DNA from: Desulfobacteraceae bacterium
GTDB lineage: Bacteria; Desulfobacterota; Desulfobacteria; Desulfobacterales; Desulfobacteraceae
Assembly (NCBI GenBank): GCA_003354055.1
Contig: PIVQ01000027.1
Coordinates: 1-26,564, forward strand
Direction of reading: 5' to 3'
Length of the DNA stretch: 26,564 bases
How positions within the stretch are numbered: the stretch's first letter is position 1; each line of letters begins with the position of its first letter. Shown here piece by piece: positions 1 through 7,645 of this stretch. A program made the position numbers and the translations under genes. The notes under the pieces are model-generated. The model saw only the letters and a list, made by a program, of their open reading frames with translations. It was not told where the DNA came from and did not search any database.

Positions 1-54
1 TACAGAATAGCAGTAACCGATTGGGAAGTTAAAAATTACCTGGATATCTACTAA
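1..54 (+). CDS. 3' end of an unidentified gene (partial)
   Basis: Reading frame 1 is open from the first base and ends at a TAA at 52-54. It encodes 17 residues ending in DWEVKNYLDIY. The peptide looks like an ordinary protein C-terminus, but it is too short to identify a family. The calling is supported by the terminator-like structures that follow it. It could also be a chance open frame. Confidence 0.35.
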   Translation, partial: YRIAVTDWEVKNYLDIY

Positions 55-65
55 GGATCGGCTCC

Positions 66-141
66 AAAATTACTTGATCTTTTGTTTCCAAAACACCCAG
101 TCTTTTAGGGGTGTTGGAAACAATTTAGATCAAGTTATTTT
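66..141. repeat. Imperfect long inverted repeat
   Basis: The arms at about 67-98 and 108-141 are imperfect reverse complements. Shared blocks include ACTTGATCT with AGATCAAGT, TTGTTTCC with GGAAACAA, and AACACCC with GGGTGTT. The loop is about 9 bases (AGTCTTTTA). It could be a long RNA hairpin at the 3' end of the upstream gene or a small mobile remnant. No second copy is visible in the window. Confidence 0.6.
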
Positions 142-211
142 GTAACGATTCCTAAGCTTTATACGAAATTGTAATTTTATCCTCCGTAACGATCACTGAT
201 ACAGGATGGAT

Positions 212-248
212 AAAAAAATACCCCGCAACCTTTGCGGGGTATTTTTTT
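212..248. terminator. Bidirectional rho-independent terminator
   Basis: A stem ATACCCCGCAA / TTTGCGGGGTAT is flanked by a run of A on the left and a run of T on the right. It can therefore terminate transcription from both directions. It lies between the plus-strand gene fragment at the window start and the convergent minus-strand solute-binding protein gene. Confidence 0.9.
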
Positions 249-315
249 TATAAGCAACCGGCAAAAGGTTCCATTATCAGCCGGGCAGGTTCTCAGCTGT
301 GGGTTTCAGGTCGTC

Positions 316-1008
316 TTAGGGTTTCAACAGTTTGTGATAGGTTCCATCTTTTTTCATTTCTATAAGTGCCCTGCTGAATTGCTCTGCTATATGCGCATGC
401 TCCTTGAAAAAATAGGTATGAAAATTATGAACCGCCACGGGTGGAGACAGAATTTTTAATGAACTGAATTCCGGTTTCTCAAGGAGTCTGGCCACAAGAG
501 TCGGCGGGGTCAAAAAGATATCGGCCCGGCCGTTCACTACAAATTTCAATGCAGACTCGGACTTGATCAGGGGATGACTTTTCAGATTGTGAGCCGCCAG
601 ATTCTGTTCAACGATTTTCATGCCCAGCCTGTGACAAATTTTATGGTGGGAGAGACCTTCCCAGCCGTTAATTTCAAAGTTCTTTGATGCGACCGCCACA
701 ATAGGGGAGATGAAGATTGGCTCTTCCACCTTTACAAGGGTCGGAATTTTGTCCTCCAGGCCGTCCAGATTAACAAGACTGCCGTGAGATTTACCGTCGT
801 TTTGTTCCAGCAACTTGAACAACCGTTTGTTGGGAGTGTTTTTATAGATAAAATCAATACCGATTTTATCACCCACAGCTGTGACCATGCCGATTCCTAT
901 CTGGTATCCCCGGCTTTCTTTTTCCAGGGCAGACAATAGTATCATTTCCCCGGCAAAGGCCTGGGCAGTGATAAATATTGCCAAGAAAATCCCTGAAAAA
1001 AATTTCAT
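316..1008 (-). CDS. Periplasmic solute-binding protein, family 3-like
   Basis: The 230-residue protein has a classical signal peptide: MKFF, a hydrophobic stretch, then AQAFA with likely cleavage after residue 19. The mature part has the layout of extracellular solute-binding proteins family 3 (SBP_bac_3). Typical segments are the ESALKFVVNGRADIFL stretch and the C-terminal RALIEMKKDGTYHKLL. Such proteins bind small polar solutes, often amino acids, in the periplasm. The length fits the short stand-alone members of the family. The start is fixed by AAGGAGG seven bases upstream. No permease or ATPase gene is adjacent, so it may serve a distant transporter or a sensor; the ligand cannot be told from sequence. 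Confidence 0.85.
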   Translation of the reverse strand: MKFFSGIFLAIFITAQAFAGEMILLSALEKESRGYQIGIGMVTAVGDKIGIDFIYKNTPNKRLFKLLEQNDGKSHGSLVNLDGLEDKIPTLVKVEEPIFISPIVAVASKNFEINGWEGLSHHKICHRLGMKIVEQNLAAHNLKSHPLIKSESALKFVVNGRADIFLTPPTLVARLLEKPEFSSLKILSPPVAVHNFHTYFFKEHAHIAEQFSRALIEMKKDGTYHKLLKP

Positions 1009-1128
1009 ATGACCCTCCTTGAAATGCGAGAGTTGCCCCCATGCCGAGTGCAGGCAACCAGGTTCCTTTATTTTTGTCGGGTTGACGAAATGAGTTGGGT
1101 GATGAAACTATCAACCGATATTAAAAAT

Positions 1129-1158
1129 ATAGTACACCGAAACCATAGCGAAACACAA
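1129..1158 (-). promoter_or_regulatory. Possible promoter of the solute-binding protein gene
   Basis: On the minus strand TTGTGT (1153-1158) and TACTAT (1129-1134) are separated by 18 bases. They lie about 120 bases upstream of the solute-binding protein start. This is a weak sigma-70-like match by eye only. Confidence 0.3.
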
Positions 1159-1271
1159 CCGGGAAAGTCTCATATTCATACCTCATCTCTTATTGATAAT
1201 CCGCCCGGGATGTTGTACGATTTAGCAAGTTTATGAACGCTATGCCGAACACCAGAATCAGAATATACGAT

Positions 1272-1292
1272 ATAGTACGGAGAGTATACTAT
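1272..1292 (+). promoter_or_regulatory. Possible operator overlapping the ribosome binding site
   Basis: The arms ATAGTA and TACTAT flank the Shine-Dalgarno sequence GGAGAG, and the 8-base palindrome AGTATACT abuts the ATG at 1291. The position suggests autoregulation of the XRE-cupin gene. The arms are short, so chance is possible. Confidence 0.3.
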
Positions 1293-1842
1293 GACCCAAC
1301 CCATGGATGCAGTGGCCGCCAACCTCAGCCGTTTAAGGGCCGTTAGAAAGCTCAGCCTGGATCAATTGTCTGCCCTGACCGGGGTCAGCAAAAGCATGCT
1401 CAGACAGATTGAAACCGGGAAATCCAGCCCCACCATTGCCACCATCTGGAAGATTGCCAACGGGCTCAAGATCTCTTTTACCTCACTGCTCCGGGCACCG
1501 GACCGGGAGGCAAAGGTGGCCTCATTTACCGGCAGCACGCCTTTGACAGCCGAGTCTGACCACTACCGCCTGTTTCCCATGATCCCTTTTGATCCCAAGC
1601 ACTCCTTTGAAACCTATTATATGGAGATCGATCCTAATACCACATTCCGGGGAGAGGCCCATCAGGGGGATGTACATGAATATGTGTTTGTCCTGAACGG
1701 AAAAGTTGAGATAGAGGTGGATAATAAGCGGTTTGACGTCAATGAAAAGGAATTTCTCCAATTCAAGGCGGACTGCCCCCATATCTATAAAAACATAGGA
1801 GATGAAACCGCATCCGTGATCATGCAGATCACCTATCTTTGA
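1291..1842 (+). CDS. XRE-family regulator with C-terminal cupin
   Basis: The 183-residue protein has an N-terminal helix-turn-helix (about residues 8-62, containing LSLDQLSALTGVSKSMLRQIE and SSPTIATIWKIANGL). A C-terminal cupin (about 100-183, with HEYVFVLNGKVEIEV and CPHIY) follows. XRE-cupin proteins are one-component regulators in which the cupin senses a small molecule, often linked to amino acid, amine or sulfur metabolism. The start is supported by GGAG eight bases before ATG. It is the first of three co-oriented genes (this, a GntR regulator and DDAH) with gaps of 150 and 168 bases. It is plausibly a regulator of methylarginine or arginine use. That link is inferred from neighbourhood only. 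Confidence 0.9.
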   Translation: MTQPMDAVAANLSRLRAVRKLSLDQLSALTGVSKSMLRQIETGKSSPTIATIWKIANGLKISFTSLLRAPDREAKVASFTGSTPLTAESDHYRLFPMIPFDPKHSFETYYMEIDPNTTFRGEAHQGDVHEYVFVLNGKVEIEVDNKRFDVNEKEFLQFKADCPHIYKNIGDETASVIMQITYL

Positions 1843-1843
1843 T

Positions 1844-1866
1844 CGGCCAGAAATAAAATTCCGGCC
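1844..1866 (+). terminator. Weak hairpin after the XRE-cupin gene
   Basis: GGCCAGAA and TTCCGGCC can pair with one mismatch around a short A/T loop, directly after the stop codon. There is no U-run, so it may be only a transcript-end stabiliser. Confidence 0.3.
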
Positions 1867-1992
1867 AACAGCATGCACAAAATCGCATCAACACCTTGCC
1901 CAAACAGCGGATTGATTGTAAGTTCGCCCTGATGGTGAACAGACCGCCGAACAGACCGCCGCACCTGGCAAATGACCATAAGAGGAGAGAGA

Positions 1993-2643
1993 ATGGATTC
2001 GTTCAAGTCATTGAAAGACCATGTATACCAATATATTTCAGAGAAAATAAACGACGGCAGCCTGCTGCCCGAGACAAAAATCAGTGAAAAAATGGTAATC
2101 GATGATCTGAACATCAGCCGGACTCCTGTACGGGAGGCATTGATTCAACTGGCCGCCCAAGGCTATCTGGAGAACATTCCCAGAAAAGGATTTATCGTCA
2201 AGCAGGTGGACAGCGAAAAAGCCAAAGAGGTATACGGCATCTTAGGGGTACTGGACGGATATGCGGCCAGCCTGGCAGTAGAGGTGATGACTAAGGAGGA
2301 CATTCAAAAGCTAAAGGACCTGTATGCAAATATGAAGACCTGCCTTGAAACAGGCGACGTCAAAGCCTATTATGCCTTTCAGAATCAATTTCACGATGTC
2401 TATATCCGGAAATCCGGAAACCAGGAACTTATAAAAGAGATTCAGCTGCTTAAAAAAATATTCATACGCCAAACCTATACCACGGAGGATGGGGAAACCA
2501 GCCTGAAGCGGGTCTTGAAAACCACCAATGCCGACCATAAAACCATTATCGAACTGTTTGAGAAAAAGCAGGGGACACAGCTGGAACAATACCTGAGAAA
2601 CCATCACTGGGACCCCGAACTTGCCGGCTATGATACTTTTTAA
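1993..2643 (+). CDS. GntR-family regulator with FCD domain
   Basis: From the start chosen here the protein has 216 residues. The N-terminal winged helix (about 5-70) contains the family signature ISEKMVIDDLNISRTPVREAL and PRKGFIVK. The C-terminal all-helical FCD domain (about 78-205) carries the usual ligand region FQNQFHDVYIRKSGNQ and late His residues (DHKTII, RNHHW). FCD regulators bind organic or amino acids, frequently with a metal. An upstream in-frame ATG at 1972 exists, but AGAGGAGAGAGA stands right before the ATG at 1993, so the latter is preferred. It sits between the XRE-cupin regulator and the DDAH gene. The palindrome in front of the DDAH gene is a natural target. Confidence 0.9.
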   Translation: MDSFKSLKDHVYQYISEKINDGSLLPETKISEKMVIDDLNISRTPVREALIQLAAQGYLENIPRKGFIVKQVDSEKAKEVYGILGVLDGYAASLAVEVMTKEDIQKLKDLYANMKTCLETGDVKAYYAFQNQFHDVYIRKSGNQELIKEIQLLKKIFIRQTYTTEDGETSLKRVLKTTNADHKTIIELFEKKQGTQLEQYLRNHHWDPELAGYDTF

Positions 2644-2723
2644 AGCCTACTGAAAATTCATCAGCCCTGTCTTTGCTTCCGCCCTTTTCGACCCGACATT
2701 AATACCTTCCCTATTTGCGAATT

Positions 2724-2746
2724 AAAATTTGTTGACACCAAATTTT
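2724..2746 (+). promoter_or_regulatory. Operator over the -35 box of the DDAH gene
   Basis: AAAATTTG (2724-2731) and CAAATTTT (2739-2746) are perfect 8-base inverted arms. The seven bases between them contain TTGACA (2732-2737), a consensus -35 box. A protein bound here would block RNA polymerase. Likely candidates are the GntR or XRE-cupin regulators encoded just upstream. Confidence 0.6.
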
Positions 2747-2775
2747 AAATATATAATATACAATATATAATATAT
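2732..2775 (+). promoter_or_regulatory. Promoter region of the DDAH gene with AT direct repeats
   Basis: TTGACA (2732-2737) is followed after 14 bases by TATAAT (2752-2757). A second TATAAT is at 2766-2771. ATATAATAT occurs twice, at 2751-2759 and 2765-2773, 14 bases apart. The 14-base spacer is shorter than the usual 17, so an alternative -10 (TAATAT, 16-base spacer) may be used, or an activator may be needed. Confidence 0.55.
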
Positions 2776-2811
2776 CAGTTAAAATAACCAAGCCTGTCAA
2801 AGGAGACTATA

Positions 2812-3576
2812 ATGTTTAAAAATGCAATTGTCAGAATACCGGCCCCATCCCTTGTAAACGGAATCACCTCGGCCCCGGAATTGGGAAAACCCGATTATGA
2901 TAAAGCCCTTAACCAGCACAGAACCTATGTAAAGGCCCTGGAGCAATGCGGGGTAACCGTCAAGGTGTTGGAGGCAAACGACCAATTTCCGGATTCCTGT
3001 TTTGTTGAAGATGTGGCGGTCTGCACCCCTGCCTTTGCCATGGTTACCAGCCCCGGCGCACCCACCCGGATGGGTGAGGAAGAAGATATCACTACAGTAC
3101 TCAAAGACTTTTTCCCCAATATCGAAACAATCATCGCCCCAGGCACCCTGGAGGGGGGAGATGTGATGATGGTGGGGGATCACTACTACATCGGTCTTTC
3201 AGATCGAACCAATCAGGCAGGGGCGGATCAACTCATTGCAGCCCTGGAAAAATACGGGATGAAGGGCTCCGTGGTTGAGATGAAAGAGATGCTCCACCTA
3301 AAAACCGGACTGGCCTATCTGGAGGACAATGTCCTTCTGGTGGCCGGGGAGTTTACCCGCATGGAAACATTTAAACAATATAAGCGACTGGAAATCCCTG
3401 ATGCTGAAGGCTATGCCGCAAACTGCATCCGGGTTAATGAGTATGTAATTGTACCCAAGGGGTATGAACAGACAAAAAAGCTGATAGAAGATGCCGGACT
3501 TATGGTCATGGCCGTAGATACCTCTGAATTCAAAAAACTAGATGGTGGGTTGAGTTGTTTGTCACTTAGGTTCTAA
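2812..3576 (+). CDS. Dimethylarginine dimethylaminohydrolase (DDAH)
   Basis: This 254-residue protein closely resembles the Pseudomonas aeruginosa DDAH from start (MFKNAIVRIPAPSLVNGITS) to end (GGLSCLSLRF) and has the same length. DDAH belongs to the guanidino-group modifying (pentein) superfamily. It hydrolyses N-omega-methylated arginines to citrulline plus methylamine or dimethylamine through a Cys-thiouronium intermediate. The catalytic residues are in register: Glu114 (GTLEGGD), His162 (LHLKTG) and Cys249 (GLSCL). AAGGAG precedes the ATG. Two regulators lie just upstream on the same strand, and the promoter carries a strong palindrome. The product is probably cytoplasmic and may supply citrulline and dimethylamine. 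An arginine deiminase-like preference cannot be fully excluded. The last 11 bases overlap the convergent sensor gene. Confidence 0.92.
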   Translation: MFKNAIVRIPAPSLVNGITSAPELGKPDYDKALNQHRTYVKALEQCGVTVKVLEANDQFPDSCFVEDVAVCTPAFAMVTSPGAPTRMGEEEDITTVLKDFFPNIETIIAPGTLEGGDVMMVGDHYYIGLSDRTNQAGADQLIAALEKYGMKGSVVEMKEMLHLKTGLAYLEDNVLLVAGEFTRMETFKQYKRLEIPDAEGYAANCIRVNEYVIVPKGYEQTKKLIEDAGLMVMAVDTSEFKKLDGGLSCLSLRF

Positions 3577-6500
3577 TACCTCTGTGCTCTGCCAGCAAAC
3601 GGCTGAAATCTTCGGCAGGCATGGGGGCGTGGAAATAATAGCCCTGGTACTCATTGCAGTCCAGGCCTTTGAGGAAATCCAGTTGCTCCCGGGTTTCCAC
3701 CCCTTCGGCCACCACTTTCAACCCCAGGGTGTGGCCCAGGGCGATGATGGCTTGGACAATGGAGGCATCATCCTGGTCGGTGGTAATGTCACTGACAAAA
3801 GACCGGTCCACCTTAAGGTTCTGGATGGGGAATTTTTTCAGATAACTTAAGGAGGAGTATCCGGTACCAAAATCATCGATTGAAATGGAAATGCCCAGAG
3901 AGCGGATATCGTTTTGAATCTGTATGGTTCTGTTCATATCAGAGGCCACGACACTCTCGGTGATTTCCAGGTCCAGAAGGGCCGGGTTCAGTTTGGTCTC
4001 GTCGAGGATGCCCAGGATAATACCAATGAGATCGTGGTGGAGAAACTGGCGCATGGACAGATTTACAGACATCCTAAAGGGATGGGGGTATTGTTCTTTC
4101 CAGATCCGGCACTGATGGCTGGCTGTCCTGAGCACCCATTCGCCTATGGGCTCAATCAGTCCGGTTTCTTCAGCAATGGGGATGAAGGCATCCGGCGATA
4201 CAATGCCCATTCCCTCTCTTTCCCAGCGAATCAGGGCCTCAGCCCCGCAGATGAGTCCGGTGTCCACGGATACCTTGGGCTGATAGTACAACAGGAATTC
4301 ATCCCGGGCCAGGGCATGGCGCAGGGCTTCATCCAAGGCCACTCGCCGGGCAAACATCTGGTCCATTTCCGGTTCAAAGAAATGATAGTGGCTGCGCCCG
4401 TTTTCTTTAACCCTATACATTGCCATATCTGCGTTCTTCATCAGGGTTTCCATATCACACCCGTCCTGGGGGCACATGCTGATACCGACACTGGCCCCCA
4501 CAAACAATTCCTTTTCCTGAATGCGGATGGGATGGGTGATCCGCTTTATAATTTTCTGGGCCATCCTGGCAGCAGAGCCGGGTTTGTCCAATTGGCGAAG
4601 AATGACGACAAACTCATCCCCGCCCAGGCGGGCCACGGTATCTTCCTTTCTCACACATCCTTTTAACCGGTCCGCCACCTTTTTAAGCAGCAAATCCCCA
4701 ATGGAATGACCATAGGTATCGTTTACGTATTTAAACCGGTCCAGATCCAGGTACATGACAGCAAGCAGAGTTTTATTCCGGATGACCTGGTCAATTTCCC
4801 GCTGTAGCAATACCCGGCACAGCTCCCGGTTGGGCAGACCGGTCAGAGGATCATAATAGGCCATGTTCTTCAATTTCTCTTCCGTGGCCTTGAGTTTGGA
4901 AATATCTGAAAAAATCCCCACATAGTGGGTGACCTTACCGACAAAATCCGTTACCGCCGAGATGCTGAGCAGTTTTGGAAAGACCTCTCCTGTTTTACGC
5001 CGGTCCCAGATTTCCCCTTTCCAACTGCCCTTGGTCCGGATGGTATCCCACATTATTTTATAAAAATCCTTATCCTGACTTTCAGACTGCCCGATTCTGG
5101 GGGTACTGCCCAGGAGGCTGTCCCTGCTGAAGCCTGTGGCGTCGATATAAGCCGCATTCACATCAATAATACACTCCTTGTCGTCGGTGATCACGATGGC
5201 TTCGTTGGACTGGGTAAAAACCTGCTCAAAAAGACGAAGCCGTTCTGCCAGGACATTCAACTCCCCGACCTTGAGCCTTAGAGCGGCATTAAGCAACGAC
5301 AACTGCTCGGTCCTTTTTGCCACCCGTTCTTCCAGATCTTCTTTGACTTTGGCCAGGGCCTGCTGGGCCACCTTCTCTTCTGAGATATCCCTTATGAATC
5401 CGGTAACAAAAAGTTGATCCCTGACCTTGAACTGACTGACGGACAATGCCACGGGCACCATCTTTCCGTCTTTCCGTATTCCTGTTTTCCCTCTGCCCTT
5501 GCCGATGACATTTGCGGTCCCGGTGGCCACGGTTTCCAGATACCGCTCTATATAACTATCATGCCGGCTGTCATGGGGCGCGGGCATGAGCATGGATACA
5601 TTCTTTCCCAGCATCTCCTCCCGGGTATATCCGAACAAAGCTTCCGTGGCCGGATTCACATCATTGATACATCCTTTTTTATCAATGATGATCAACCCCT
5701 CTGCTGCAGTGGTCATAATACTCTGAAGGCGATTTTCCCGGGCTTCAAGATCGGCAATGGACTGGTCAATGCGACGGGTCATAGTATTAAAGGCCCGGCC
5801 CAGAATATGAATCTCATCCCCCTGGTGGACAGGGGGTCCGGATAAATCATTTTCCGTTCTGAAACTCATAACATCCCTTGTCATCTGTGTCAGAGGACGG
5901 GTGAGATAACGGGATAAAATTACGATTAATCCGGCACTCAATAGAATCAGAGCACCGGTGAGGAACAGACTTTGCCTTTGATTCCGGGTCACAGCCTGAA
6001 GCACCATTTGTTTCGGGGTAACGACCAGCATAAAAAGTTGGGTTTCACCGACAGCAATGCCCTGGTCCGCAAGGATGATCCGGTTAAAGGCCTTGACATT
6101 GTTTCCGTCGACCCAGACACGGGGAGACTTGGCAGGGCCCTGGCCTGAATCATAATACAGATCAAGAGATCGGGTGGCAATATCATCGGTAATTGTGTGG
6201 GGGATATCGGTTTCAAAGCTAAAACATTTTTCCGGATCCGGGTGCACCAAAAAATCGCCGTTGCGGTTAAACAGATAAACCGCCTCTGAGCCAATCAATT
6301 CAAGGTTGAGACGGTCCAGTTCCGGGCCCATGTTCACATTGATGATGATAATGCCGAAAACCCGGTTCCCGTCAAATACAGGCAATGCCACCCTCAGGGT
6401 ACGAATTTCAGGATAAGTGATCCTGCCGTGATCCCTGTTGTAATTAATTTTCGACAACAACACCTTTGACCGGTCAAGTTTCAGGGCGGCTTTAAAATAC

Positions 6501-6985
6501 TCCCTGTCCCCTTTGGCCTGGAGTTTATGATCCGGGGTAACAACAATTTGCCTTAGTTGTTTCTCCACACGGACCAATTCCCTTCCACTGTCATCCACCC
6601 CGATAAAACGAATCTGAAAATACTCCGGATTCTGTCCGAGAAATTGTGTAAAAATAATACTCAGCCGTTCTTTCAATATGGGCAGGGGTGCATTGTCGTA
6701 GTGATCAACACCGGTTTGCCAACTTCGCATAATACCTGCTATGGGAGGGACTGCTGCCAGGAACCGGGCATCCCGGATATAGGCATTCACCTGTTGCTGC
6801 AACCGCAGGTTTACCCCCAGACTTTCCTGGCCCAGAAGATCCAGCTCTTTTTCAATGAGATCCTGACTGTTCTGGTGATAAACCACCAGACCTGTGGTAC
6901 CGGTCACAACAATGCTGAGCAGAGTAAATACCAGGGCAAATTTCCCTGCGATGGACAATTTAAATGGGAGCGATATTTTTTCCAT
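3566..6985 (-). CDS. Membrane sensor with Cache, HAMP, two PAS, GGDEF and EAL domains
   Basis: The 1139-residue protein begins with a membrane helix (about 12-35), followed by a large periplasmic Cache-like sensor (about 36-335) and a second helix (about 338-361). HAMP (about 362-415), a FixL-like PAS (about 418-540), a coiled-coil linker and a second PAS (about 585-710) follow. GGDEF (about 720-885) and EAL (about 895-1135) domains are last. GGDEF is intact (RLGGDEFVVIL, near 788), and an RKED I-site stands five residues before it, so product inhibition is possible. EAL is also intact (GAEALIRW near 916, with LEITES, DDFGTGYSS, KVDRSFV and VVAEGVE). Both cyclic-di-GMP synthesis and breakdown are therefore possible; which dominates cannot be read here. 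No strong Shine-Dalgarno is visible. The gene ends inside the convergent DDAH gene. Confidence 0.95.
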   Translation of the reverse strand: MEKISLPFKLSIAGKFALVFTLLSIVVTGTTGLVVYHQNSQDLIEKELDLLGQESLGVNLRLQQQVNAYIRDARFLAAVPPIAGIMRSWQTGVDHYDNAPLPILKERLSIIFTQFLGQNPEYFQIRFIGVDDSGRELVRVEKQLRQIVVTPDHKLQAKGDREYFKAALKLDRSKVLLSKINYNRDHGRITYPEIRTLRVALPVFDGNRVFGIIIINVNMGPELDRLNLELIGSEAVYLFNRNGDFLVHPDPEKCFSFETDIPHTITDDIATRSLDLYYDSGQGPAKSPRVWVDGNNVKAFNRIILADQGIAVGETQLFMLVVTPKQMVLQAVTRNQRQSLFLTGALILLSAGLIVILSRYLTRPLTQMTRDVMSFRTENDLSGPPVHQGDEIHILGRAFNTMTRRIDQSIADLEARENRLQSIMTTAAEGLIIIDKKGCINDVNPATEALFGYTREEMLGKNVSMLMPAPHDSRHDSYIERYLETVATGTANVIGKGRGKTGIRKDGKMVPVALSVSQFKVRDQLFVTGFIRDISEEKVAQQALAKVKEDLEERVAKRTEQLSLLNAALRLKVGELNVLAERLRLFEQVFTQSNEAIVITDDKECIIDVNAAYIDATGFSRDSLLGSTPRIGQSESQDKDFYKIMWDTIRTKGSWKGEIWDRRKTGEVFPKLLSISAVTDFVGKVTHYVGIFSDISKLKATEEKLKNMAYYDPLTGLPNRELCRVLLQREIDQVIRNKTLLAVMYLDLDRFKYVNDTYGHSIGDLLLKKVADRLKGCVRKEDTVARLGGDEFVVILRQLDKPGSAARMAQKIIKRITHPIRIQEKELFVGASVGISMCPQDGCDMETLMKNADMAMYRVKENGRSHYHFFEPEMDQMFARRVALDEALRHALARDEFLLYYQPKVSVDTGLICGAEALIRWEREGMGIVSPDAFIPIAEETGLIEPIGEWVLRTASHQCRIWKEQYPHPFRMSVNLSMRQFLHHDLIGIILGILDETKLNPALLDLEITESVVASDMNRTIQIQNDIRSLGISISIDDFGTGYSSLSYLKKFPIQNLKVDRSFVSDITTDQDDASIVQAIIALGHTLGLKVVAEGVETREQLDFLKGLDCNEYQGYYFHAPMPAEDFSRLLAEHRGIRT

Positions 6986-7014
6986 TTATTCGCATCTTTC
7001 GAGGAGTTCGTCTT

Positions 7015-7044
7015 ATAGTAAGCCGGGATGCATTAACATGTCAA
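7015..7044 (-). promoter_or_regulatory. Promoter of the GGDEF/EAL sensor gene
   Basis: On the minus strand a consensus TTGACA (7039-7044) and TACTAT (7015-7020) are separated by 18 bases. They lie about 30-60 bases ahead of the start codon. This is a good sigma-70-type match. Confidence 0.6.
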
Positions 7045-7139
7045 TGAAAGTTAATTTGAACCCGAAACTCCTGTCAATCCCTGCCCAATTACAGTCCAGG
7101 CCCCGTTTATGGTAAAGACGTTGACCGCCTGCCACCGGG

Positions 7140-7187
7140 AAATAGACTGCCTTGAATCGAAAAATCAGGGAATGGTTCCGTCTATTT
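7140..7187 (-). terminator. Possible hairpin terminator of the DUF1499 gene
   Basis: AAATAGAC (7140-7147) and GTCTATTT (7180-7187) are perfect inverted arms. Inner bases (CCTTGA with TCAGGG) can extend the pairing. The structure straddles the stop codon of the minus-strand lipoprotein gene. The U-run after it is short. Confidence 0.35.
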
Positions 7188-7619
7188 TTCCAAAAACCGC
7201 TTCCGTATCTCTTCAACCCGCTTTCTGTTAACCCCCAGATCCGAATACCCCATGCGGGAGGCAGACCGGATATGAATCGTGTTTTCATCATCCGGAAACC
7301 AGAATTCCACATCATCTTTAAACCGCATCACCCTGGAGGTGAATATAACATGGAGATAATCGGACTGGTCAGTGATGATATAGGTTCTCTCCATTTCCAG
7401 CAGGATAAGCTTTATTTTCTCCCGTGCAGCCTCTTTACCGGCTGTATATGAAATGGGGGCAATACTGTGGGCCTCATCCCCATCCTTGCTGGTCACGCAA
7501 TTGGGTTTATCCGGGCAGGGCTGCAATCCGTTCTTTCCCAATCCGACTTCCGGGATGCTGCACCCTGATGCAAGAATAAGTATGCACAAAAAACTGCCGG
7601 CCATGATCAATGATTTCAT
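7182..7619 (-). CDS. DUF1499-family lipoprotein
   Basis: From the start chosen here the protein has 145 residues. It begins with a lipoprotein signal (MKSLIMAGSFLCILILASGC), so the mature protein would be lipid-anchored on the Cys. The mature part carries DUF1499 signatures: CPDKPNCVTS near its start, and RSASRMGYSDLGVNRKRVE near its end. The molecular function of DUF1499 is unknown. An ATG ten codons upstream (7649) overlaps the stop of the preceding acetyltransferase gene as ATGA. That would fit translational coupling but gives an odd charged leader. The internal ATG has AAAGGA ten bases ahead and gives a clean signal peptide. The two genes are probably cotranscribed. Confidence 0.85.
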   Translation of the reverse strand: MKSLIMAGSFLCILILASGCSIPEVGLGKNGLQPCPDKPNCVTSKDGDEAHSIAPISYTAGKEAAREKIKLILLEMERTYIITDQSDYLHVIFTSRVMRFKDDVEFWFPDDENTIHIRSASRMGYSDLGVNRKRVEEIRKRFLEK

Positions 7620-7645
7620 TTCAAAAGCATCCTTTCTTATTGAAT

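Noticed and set aside
1009..1236. Plus-strand open frame of 75 codons between the solute-binding protein and the XRE-cupin gene
   Set aside because: The ATG is the reverse side of the ribosome binding region of the solute-binding protein, the composition is not protein-like, and the interval fits a divergent promoter region.
1938..1961. Two copies of ACAGACCGCCG in tandem ahead of the first GntR gene
   Set aside because: Only two short units are present and there is no spacer structure, so it is not a CRISPR or a clear regulatory repeat.
3914..4666. Plus-strand open frame of 250 codons
   Set aside because: It lies entirely antisense to the GGDEF/EAL part of the sensor gene, has no family features and no ribosome binding site; it is a composition shadow.
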